Shown in pieces: positions 33,763 through 39,889 of a stretch of DNA of 64,000 nt. Source of the DNA: Marinobacter guineae (GTDB lineage: Bacteria; Pseudomonadota; Gammaproteobacteria; Pseudomonadales; Oleiphilaceae); assembly GCF_002744735.1 (NCBI RefSeq), contig NZ_KZ319345.1, positions 37,297 to 101,296 of the forward strand. The letters run 5' to 3'. Numbering within the stretch: position 1 is the stretch's first letter; every line of letters begins with the position of its first letter. The position numbers and the translations under genes are program-made. The notes beneath the pieces were generated by a model, which saw only the letters and a program-made list of their open reading frames with translations, did no database searches and was not told where the DNA came from.

Positions 33763-34290
33763 TTGGCGATTAAAACAAAACATCTAAGGTCCGCAGCGGG
33801 AAGATCAGGAAGTGTTGTCGTTGCTAAGTCTTTGAATGAAGCACTGTCTAAGAATAAACAAACAGCATTTCTTTGTCATAGCCATAAGGATCAAGAGCTG
33901 GCGAAAGGGCTTCAAGTCCTGCTGAAAGAGAACGGGTGGGATGTATACATAGACTGGGAAGACAATGAAATGCCGAGTTCGCCCAACAAGGAGACCGCAA
34001 GTAAGATTAAGTCAAAAATAACGACAACAGATTGGTTTCTGTTTTTGGCCACGAGCAACTCCACTCAATCACGTTGGTGTCCGTGGGAGATTGGGTATGC
34101 CGATTCCCAAAAGGGGTATGGAAAAATGCTAATTATTCCTACCGAAGATGACTCTGGGAATTGGTACGGGAACGAATATCTTCAGTTGTACAAGAAGATT
34201 GATGAAGGAACTGATAGACAAACCGGAAGGTCTGGCTACGCAGCTTTTGATGCTGGATCAAACTCAGGAGCTTGGATTAGCAATCTCTAG
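33763..34290 (+). CDS. TIR-domain protein (cassette 3)
   Basis: 175 residues from TTG 33763. After a basic N-terminal stretch comes a TIR domain: KQTAFLCHSHKDQELAKGLQ, NGWDVYIDWED, SKIKSKITTTDWFLFLATSN and RWCPWEIGYADSQKG with the likely catalytic Glu at residue 109. Bacterial TIR domains of this kind cleave NAD+ or make signalling products in anti-phage systems. It is the first of three genes in one cassette. Confidence 0.85.
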   Translation: MAIKTKHLRSAAGRSGSVVVAKSLNEALSKNKQTAFLCHSHKDQELAKGLQVLLKENGWDVYIDWEDNEMPSSPNKETASKIKSKITTTDWFLFLATSNSTQSRWCPWEIGYADSQKGYGKMLIIPTEDDSGNWYGNEYLQLYKKIDEGTDRQTGRSGYAAFDAGSNSGAWISNL

Positions 34291-34321
34291 TGGCAATATC
34301 TGGATTTCCAATAGGTTTTTG

Positions 34322-35002
34322 ATGGCACATAGCAGGAGCCCACGCCCAATAACATTGAAGGCGCCAAAAAAACGAGTTAGCCAATTCAGAGTGGAGCAAG
34401 TTTTCTGGCCGGCAGCCGGCGCACTTCTGGGCAATGTGTTGGTGCCCGGCATAGGTGGTTTACTGGCCGGTGGTGTAATTGGCGGTGCATTGACGCTGAA
34501 TAGTAAGGAGAAAAAAGTGGCGAAAATTCCCGTTTTCTACAGCTTTCATTTCGCTAATGATGTTATGCGTGTTCAGCAAATACGAAACATTGGAGCAATT
34601 GAAGGGAACTCTGCAGTAAATGCAAATGAGTGGGAGCGGCTCAAAAGGAGTGGTAAGGCAGCTGTACAAAACTGGATCGATCAAAATATGAAGTATAAAA
34701 GGTGTGTGATTGTTCTTATTGGTTCAGAGACTGCCTCACGTCCTTGGGTGAGATACGAGATAGAGAGGGCTTGGAACCAAGGTAAAGCCATTATCGGAAT
34801 CCACATACATAATATTAGATGCGCAAGAAATGGCACGTGCCGAAAGGGCGCCAACCCCTTTGATGAATTCACTTTTAATGACGGCCGAAAGCTGTCATCT
34901 GTGGTGCCGTGTTACGATCCTGATCCATCACAAGCCTATCGGGATATCGCTGCAAATATTTCTGGCTGGATTGACCACGCTATCAAGAACAAACGGAACT
35001 AA
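34322..35002 (+). CDS. TIR-like DUF1863 (ThsB-type) protein (cassette 3)
   Basis: 226 residues from ATG 34322; the frame is open upstream to 34148, but that would overlap the TIR gene by 143 bases. Residues 10-60 contain a Gly-rich hydrophobic hairpin (LLGNVLVPGIGGLLAGGVIG), a possible membrane insert. Residues 65-220 match the MTH538/DUF1863 TIR-like fold of Thoeris ThsB: VFYSFHFANDVMRVQQIRNI, AVQNWIDQNMKYKRCVIVLI, WVRYEIERAWNQGKAIIGIH. ThsB proteins make cyclic NAD-derived signals on infection. No ThsA gene is next to it. Confidence 0.8.
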   Translation: MAHSRSPRPITLKAPKKRVSQFRVEQVFWPAAGALLGNVLVPGIGGLLAGGVIGGALTLNSKEKKVAKIPVFYSFHFANDVMRVQQIRNIGAIEGNSAVNANEWERLKRSGKAAVQNWIDQNMKYKRCVIVLIGSETASRPWVRYEIERAWNQGKAIIGIHIHNIRCARNGTCRKGANPFDEFTFNDGRKLSSVVPCYDPDPSQAYRDIAANISGWIDHAIKNKRN

Positions 35003-35004
35003 AT

Positions 35005-35448
35005 ATGAGTGAAGATCCGCTCCAAATCGACCCCGAAGCAGCCTCGATTCAGACGCACCTTGGAATAATCCAAAATGTCATTCAGCGAATGTCAGCAAAT
35101 AGCACCAATTGCAAAGCATGGTGCGTGACCTTAGTAGCTGCTGTCCTTGTGATAATAGCTGATAAAGGTAAACCAGATTATGCTTGGATTGCACTTTTAC
35201 CAACAGTGGTATTTTTGGCTCTTGACGCCTATTACTTAGCCCTAGAAAAGGGCTTTCGCAATTCGTATAACCAGTTTGTTTCCAAGCTACGAGCTGGAAG
35301 CCTTACCGAGCAAGACCTTTATTCCGTCATGCCCGTTGGTAATATGTCGAAACTACAGTTTGAAGCCGCCAAATCCTTTTCAGTTTGGGGGTTTTACATT
35401 TCTCTTGGTGTCTTAATTGGCGTCACTAAATGGATAGCATTGGAGTGA
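35005..35448 (+). CDS. Two-TM protein of the TIR cassette
   Basis: 147 residues, three bases after the TIR-like gene. An amphipathic start (IQTHLGIIQNVIQRMSANST) leads into helix 1 (WCVTLVAAVLVIIADKG), helix 2 (WIALLPTVVFLALDAYYLAL) and a third C-terminal hydrophobic stretch (SVWGFYISLGVLIGVTKWI). The pattern Asn-rich helix - paired helices - long cytosolic helix is what I know from membrane effectors next to TIR-like genes. Membrane disruption on activation is an inference. Confidence 0.7.
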   Translation: MSEDPLQIDPEAASIQTHLGIIQNVIQRMSANSTNCKAWCVTLVAAVLVIIADKGKPDYAWIALLPTVVFLALDAYYLALEKGFRNSYNQFVSKLRAGSLTEQDLYSVMPVGNMSKLQFEAAKSFSVWGFYISLGVLIGVTKWIALE

Positions 35449-35452
35449 AATC

Positions 35453-35504
35453 ACTTAACAAGCGCTGCTGTCGAAAAAATTTTCCGCAGAGCGCGCCGTT
35501 AATT
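35453..35504 (+). repeat. attC-like site 3
   Basis: A compact site: CTTAACAAGCGCTGCTG, an AT-rich loop, then CGCAGAGCGCGCCGTTAATT with GTT at 35498-35500. The two ends pair with one-base offsets typical of attC. It starts five bases after the stop of the TIR cassette. Confidence 0.8.
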
Positions 35505-35517
35505 GTACAGGGCGTTT

Positions 35518-36192
35518 ATGAGTCAGACGCAGACAAGCTATGTAATAGCCTTTGATGGCAAGATTCCGCTGGAGCTAGCCGAATCTCCAAGTTCTTGGTG
35601 GGATATCCTGCTTCAAAACCTGCCATTTTTAATAACTATTCTCATAGTCGTTGCTGCAGCGACTGTAACGTATTTTTCGAATAGATCGGCCGTGGCGTCT
35701 CAGAATTCGTTAGCTGAAAAATCAAGGAAGGATGAACACGAGAACAAAGTTTCTGAATTTCGGCATCAATGGCTTCAAGAGGTTCGAGAAACCGGTTCTC
35801 AACTTTGCCAAGTGGTACATGAGCTCCATTTCCTATCGGTAAGGCGCAACATAGCTGTTGAGAACAAGAGTGACGCAGCCAATCACGGTGATGATCCGGC
35901 CTTTGAAAGGTTTGAGCAGGAAATTGAAAATGTCTTCGGGCCTCTGACCGAGAAGCGCTCTCAGTATTATCGGTTGGCATCAAAGCTGAAAATGCTCTTC
36001 AAGCAGAATGAGCCTGAAACGAAGCGACTCTTTGAAGTCCTTGATGGCGTGAAAAAGGACGTATACGACTTCAATACGATGACCCTTAAAGATGAAAAAA
36101 TTGAGGTCATTGTCGAGGAGCTGCAGAAAATTCTGAAAACAGAGTGGGAGGTCACCAAGTCAAGGACTTGGAGTAAAGCACTTAACAAATAG
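35518..36192 (+). CDS. Membrane-anchored coiled-coil protein (cassette 4)
   Basis: 224 residues from ATG 35518 with AGGG five bases before. One membrane helix near residues 30-55 (ILLQNLPFLITILIVVAAAT, then VTYFSN), followed by a long charged helical region (SLAEKSRKDEHENKVSEFRH, QWLQEVRETGSQLCQVVHEL). No enzyme motif. This layout is frequent among cassette and prophage genes of unknown role. The stop TAG lies inside the attC-like start CTTAACAAATAG. Confidence 0.7.
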   Translation: MSQTQTSYVIAFDGKIPLELAESPSSWWDILLQNLPFLITILIVVAAATVTYFSNRSAVASQNSLAEKSRKDEHENKVSEFRHQWLQEVRETGSQLCQVVHELHFLSVRRNIAVENKSDAANHGDDPAFERFEQEIENVFGPLTEKRSQYYRLASKLKMLFKQNEPETKRLFEVLDGVKKDVYDFNTMTLKDEKIEVIVEELQKILKTEWEVTKSRTWSKALNK

Positions 36193-36276
36193 TTGTAATA
36201 CGTTCCAGGCCTCCGGCCTTCCAACGGACGCCCATTTCGCTGCTCGCATGGGCGCCGATAAACAAGCGCGTTACCC
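36180..36276 (+). repeat. attC-like site 4
   Basis: From CTTAACAAATAGTTG to AACAAGCGCGTTACCC, GTT at 36270-36272. The inside holds GGCCTCCGGCC and GCCCAT...ATGGGC stems, in line with the folded bottom strand of attC. It overlaps the stop of the cassette-4 gene. Confidence 0.72.
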
Positions 36277-36280
36277 CCAA

Positions 36281-36304
36281 GTCTGAATTTTCGCTTTGCG
36301 ACCT
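36281..36304 (+). repeat. TTCGCTTTGCGACC repeat after attC 4
   Basis: AGTCTGAATTTTCGCTTTGCGACC follows directly on the attC-like end. The same arrangement occurs after site 5 (39563-39589). It is therefore linked to cassette boundaries and not to a gene. The 200 bases after it, up to 36504, hold nothing else I can name. Confidence 0.55.
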
Positions 36305-36504
36305 TGCCACGCTGGACCGCTTTGATCAGTCAAAGAGCGTAACTAGCAATTTAAGAAGCTGGCCTGTAGTTTCAGCTCTGATGCTCTGGAAAACGCTTCA
36401 AATGGTCGCAGTTCGCTGATCGGCCAAGTAATGAATATCTGGTGGCTTCATCAGGTATATCGAATCTTTCTCAGAGCCTGTATTGCAACAGGATCAGGTC
36501 GAAG

Positions 36505-36633
36505 ATGTGGCGGCCAGAATTCGATCAGGCAGATTGGAGAGAGGCCTCAAAACCAACCGTGAACATGTCAGACATCTTAGCCCGGATTTCTCATGAGGGG
36601 CTAAAAATGGGGGATTACCGAAGGAATAAATAA
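36505..36633 (+). CDS. 42-residue ORF coupled to the Hsp70-like gene (cassette 5)
   Basis: MWRPEFDQADWREASKPTVN, then MSDILARISHEGLKMGDYRR, ending NK. The ATG at 36505 has AGG seven bases before. The stop TAA overlaps the ATG of the large gene (TAATG at 36631-36635). The frame continues upstream to 36442 without a ribosome site. It could be a small partner protein of the Hsp70-like protein or a coupling leader. Confidence 0.5.
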   Translation: MWRPEFDQADWREASKPTVNMSDILARISHEGLKMGDYRRNK

Positions 36634-39350
36634 TGGCAAAAACAATAGAAAAAACTCTCTGGGTTGAAGCGGTTCAACCTGAAACAATAGATGGCCAAAA
36701 ATACATTCCTACTGCTCTGTGTTATACAGAAAACAGCGGGCTAGTATTCGGTTCCAAAGCGATAGCTAGGCGTGACGGTGGCCATGTCGTAAATTCTGAA
36801 TTCAAGGTCGCATTGGGAGAGGTTGTTTCTGGTGGATCAAGAGCAAACCGCCGAGAGTTTGAGGTTGATGTGGGTGAACCGAAGAATGCTTATAACCTCA
36901 CGAAGGACTATTTTGATAATGTGCTAAAAAATGTAGAGGATAGATTTCCTAGATCTGAGAGCACCAATTTTAAACATCCTGCCAAGGTTATTGTTGCTGA
37001 ACCTTTAAGCTTTCAGATAGAGGGTTATAGTTCAAAGTGGATTTTAAATTATAGAGATAATATCCGGCGTATACTGGACCGGTATGAAGAGGTGGAGTTC
37101 TTACCAGAACCTTTTGCAGTATTCCAATATTATCGTTACGGTTGCCGCATTCCAATCCTACAAGATGCAACAAAGCACGTAGCATTTATCGTTGATTTTG
37201 GTGGTGGAACTTTTGATGCCTGTGTTATCGAATCGACAAATAAAGGTGATATAAGCCTATCTGGAAAGAGCTCAAGGCCACTGGCCGCTGACTCAGTACC
37301 CATAGGTGGCTTCTTTATTAACCGAGAAATAGCAAGCTTCCTCATTAAGCTAAACCTAGAAGATGGAAAGAAAAAGGAGGCCGATCGATATATTTCACAA
37401 TACAAACGGGTTTTAAACGGTGAGCTAAAGCTTGAAGACCTAGGAAAAAGAAATCAATGCTTCATTGAAAATTATAAAAAACTAGAAGCGGCGGCTGAGG
37501 ACTTTAAAATCGATCTATCTTCAAAAGTCGGTAATTGGAGATTAGATTCTGATGCCTATGAAAAAGTAATTGTTGACGTACCTTCTGACCCTTTTTCTAA
37601 CGCTGAGTTTGTGAAAGATGAATTCTATGCACATCAGCTGAGAACTGTTTTTGTCCATGAGGTATGGAACAAGAAGTTAAAGAAGACGGTTTCTAATGTC
37701 CTGGATCGCTCACACGAGGCTTTAAACGACCGAATAATTTCCGTTACGCTCATTTCTGGCGGTTCCTCTAATCTGAAGTGGTTGCAAGAGTTGCTTGTTA
37801 GAGATTTCGCGGACCAATTAGAGAGTGCAGAGCCAGTCCCTATAAGTCATTCTTTTCAGGAGGTAGTAGCTAACGGGTTGGCCATTGAATGTGCACGACG
37901 ATATTATGATACGGATAGTGAATTTGTTGCCGTCACTTACAATCCAATTAAGTTATTTTTAAACCCAGATAATAGCGGTCTTGTTAAAGACAAGAGGTTC
38001 AAGTCTATTGGAGAGAAGATAGATATGGCGCAAGCTAAGCCAGCTGACCTCGTGCCCTCTGCGCAGTCTCTAAAACACTTTTTCGACTCAGAGCTTCAAT
38101 GGAAGATTAAACTAAATAAGCCCCCCAAAAACCATTTGGACTATTATTTCAGTCGTCCAGATTCTGATGACGAATTTGATTCATATAATGTGGAAGAAAC
38201 GAGAGTAATTACAAGGGATAGTAAGCATTTCGACAGTGCTGTGACGGTTCAAATTGTTATCAGGGAAGATGGTACGGTAACACCTAAGTTTATTTATAAA
38301 GTTGGTAATCCAGAGTTTGATACGGAAGAAAACTCAGTTACAGGTCGCGCTTTTCATATTGATATGACTGCGGATGCACATGAGATTACAGCAGGTGATC
38401 ACTTTATAGGTTTCGATTTCGGCACGAGTAATTCCTCTTTGTGCGTGCTTGATAGTAATAAAATCAAGGTCACGACCCGTCGCCAACAATCACCTTCATG
38501 GTCGGGCCTTTCCGCGTGTATATCTAAATTACCTTTTCCTGTTGCTTTCTCTATTAGAAAGTTTCTTGGTACAACACACGAACGTGATATTCCTAGCACA
38601 GCGCGAGAGGCTTTTGAAAGCTGCTTGGCATTCATGGCTTATACGGCTGCTTCGGAGGCTTCCCTGAACAGTCCGATTGATAAATTGATGCGTGGATTTC
38701 AACACAGATCTATGGGCCCGTTGAAAGCATTGCTAGAATCTTCCTTAAAAATAATTGGTAATAATGCAAATTTTTCAAGCGGTTTTAGTGATTTATTTAA
38801 TTCTGAAAATAAGATCAAGTTGAACAGAGCTATTGAGGATTTTACTGACCATAAGCATGAAAAACTCGGAGAGCAATGTGCTGATTGGCAAGGGCATGTG
38901 GAACTTGTGGTCAAAGTTCTTTCAAAATCTATAGAAAATAAATTATTCGGCTATAGTGCTGAATGTTGCGCCGCGCCATTTAGTCCCGATAGCTATGAAG
39001 GATTATTTAAGGTTGCCAATGATAACGCGCCCTTCATTAACTCATATACCTACACTTCAGAACAGAATATTAGCGATTCCTTTGCGCTGCTTTACGATAT
39101 AGCTCGCGGTGAAGCTCTCTGTTTATCTCCGTTTATATTCTGGTTTGACAGGAGGCACACATCTGCACCTCACGGGTGTTTCTGGCTGGACAAGAGAGAA
39201 GGTGATCTTGCGATAGTAAAACCTTGCGATGAGAAGACTAGTATGGAGTCACGAGCGCTTCATAGTTCGCTTTCTCAAGTATTCGATACGCTCTACGAAG
39301 ATGGTAAGTTGCTGAGCGGGCCGCTTGCTATTGATATGAGGTTGAAATGA
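36633..39350 (+). CDS. Hsp70-like protein with two actin-type ATPase segments (cassette 5)
   Basis: 905 residues. Residues 1-440 resemble an Hsp70 nucleotide-binding domain (VIVAEPLSFQIEG, EFLPEPFAVFQYYRYG, FIVDFGGGTFDACVIE near 187-202, GGFFINREIASFLI, SVTLISGGSSNLKWLQELL) but lack the first phosphate loop at the N-terminus. Near residue 590 the sequence FIGFDFGTSNSSLCVLD is exactly such a first loop, followed by a large helical part of unknown type. The protein is either two partial ATPase domains or a rearranged one. No substrate-binding domain of DnaK type is seen. AT content is higher than in the flanking genes. Similar Hsp70-like proteins occur in defence islands, but the role here is unknown. 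Confidence 0.75.
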   Translation: MAKTIEKTLWVEAVQPETIDGQKYIPTALCYTENSGLVFGSKAIARRDGGHVVNSEFKVALGEVVSGGSRANRREFEVDVGEPKNAYNLTKDYFDNVLKNVEDRFPRSESTNFKHPAKVIVAEPLSFQIEGYSSKWILNYRDNIRRILDRYEEVEFLPEPFAVFQYYRYGCRIPILQDATKHVAFIVDFGGGTFDACVIESTNKGDISLSGKSSRPLAADSVPIGGFFINREIASFLIKLNLEDGKKKEADRYISQYKRVLNGELKLEDLGKRNQCFIENYKKLEAAAEDFKIDLSSKVGNWRLDSDAYEKVIVDVPSDPFSNAEFVKDEFYAHQLRTVFVHEVWNKKLKKTVSNVLDRSHEALNDRIISVTLISGGSSNLKWLQELLVRDFADQLESAEPVPISHSFQEVVANGLAIECARRYYDTDSEFVAVTYNPIKLFLNPDNSGLVKDKRFKSIGEKIDMAQAKPADLVPSAQSLKHFFDSELQWKIKLNKPPKNHLDYYFSRPDSDDEFDSYNVEETRVITRDSKHFDSAVTVQIVIREDGTVTPKFIYKVGNPEFDTEENSVTGRAFHIDMTADAHEITAGDHFIGFDFGTSNSSLCVLDSNKIKVTTRRQQSPSWSGLSACISKLPFPVAFSIRKFLGTTHERDIPSTAREAFESCLAFMAYTAASEASLNSPIDKLMRGFQHRSMGPLKALLESSLKIIGNNANFSSGFSDLFNSENKIKLNRAIEDFTDHKHEKLGEQCADWQGHVELVVKVLSKSIENKLFGYSAECCAAPFSPDSYEGLFKVANDNAPFINSYTYTSEQNISDSFALLYDIARGEALCLSPFIFWFDRRHTSAPHGCFWLDKREGDLAIVKPCDEKTSMESRALHSSLSQVFDTLYEDGKLLSGPLAIDMRLK

Positions 39351-39480
39351 GAATGCTAAACGCGAAGACTTAAAGTTGCCTGATATGTGATGGTGACTCC
39401 GAATGGAAGAAACCGGTATGGAAAGCATATCATTCCTTGCAGGAAATGGTGGAGGAAGAAGGAAGAACTGGATACAGACA

Positions 39481-39561
39481 TGCCTAACAATCGGCAACAC
39501 AGCGCCCCGATTTCCCCGCAGCTTCGTAGCCCCAAACTGGCGCGTAAGCCGGGCGTTATCC
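39481..39561 (+). repeat. attC-like site 5
   Basis: The clearest of the set: GCCTAACAATCGGC at the start and AAGCCGGGCGTTATCC at the end, GTT at 39555-39557, 81 bases. It has the classical attC core, with imperfectly complementary ends. Confidence 0.85.
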
Positions 39562-39562
39562 C

Positions 39563-39589
39563 AAAATCCGAATGTTCGCTTTGCGACCA
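39563..39589 (+). repeat. TTCGCTTTGCGACC repeat after attC 5
   Basis: AAATCCGAATGTTCGCTTTGCGACC-type copy directly behind the attC end, matching the copy after site 4 in place and orientation. Confidence 0.55.
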
Positions 39590-39889
39590 AACCCAACTTC
39601 GCTCTTCAGTCACCAAAGCATCTCCAATTGCCAGGCAACCCACTTTGGGGATGCGAGAGTCGCGACCAGACTGCACTCTAAAGATCAAGTTTGCGCGTTG
39701 TTCGAAGTGCCCTGAATTAATTTATGGACTGCGCGTAAGAGCAGTAGACGTGTCTCGGTGATATTTACAGGAAACTTCACAGCCACTGGGCTACAGGCCA
39801 ATCCAGCAAAAACTCATGAACTAAAAGATACAGTGCGTGACGTTTAACATAATGTTTATTATACGCATAAGTATTTGATTTATAAGGAT

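Larger units (their letters stand above)
39351..39889. other. Right end of the cassette array
   Basis: 539 bases with attC-like site 5 and its repeat. Between the Hsp70-like stop and the site, one frame reads WKKPVWKAYHSLQEMVEEEG, then RTGYRHA, with its stop inside the attC start (GCCTAAC); an earlier in-frame TAA separates it from a start at 39348, so it is at best a broken small gene. From 39800 to 39889 the DNA is AT-rich and may hold the 3' end signals of the minus-strand TrlF gene. Confidence 0.4.

Noticed and set aside
39387..39761. 124-codon ORF after the Hsp70-like gene
   Set aside because: It runs straight through attC site 5 and the repeat, so it is most likely fortuitous.
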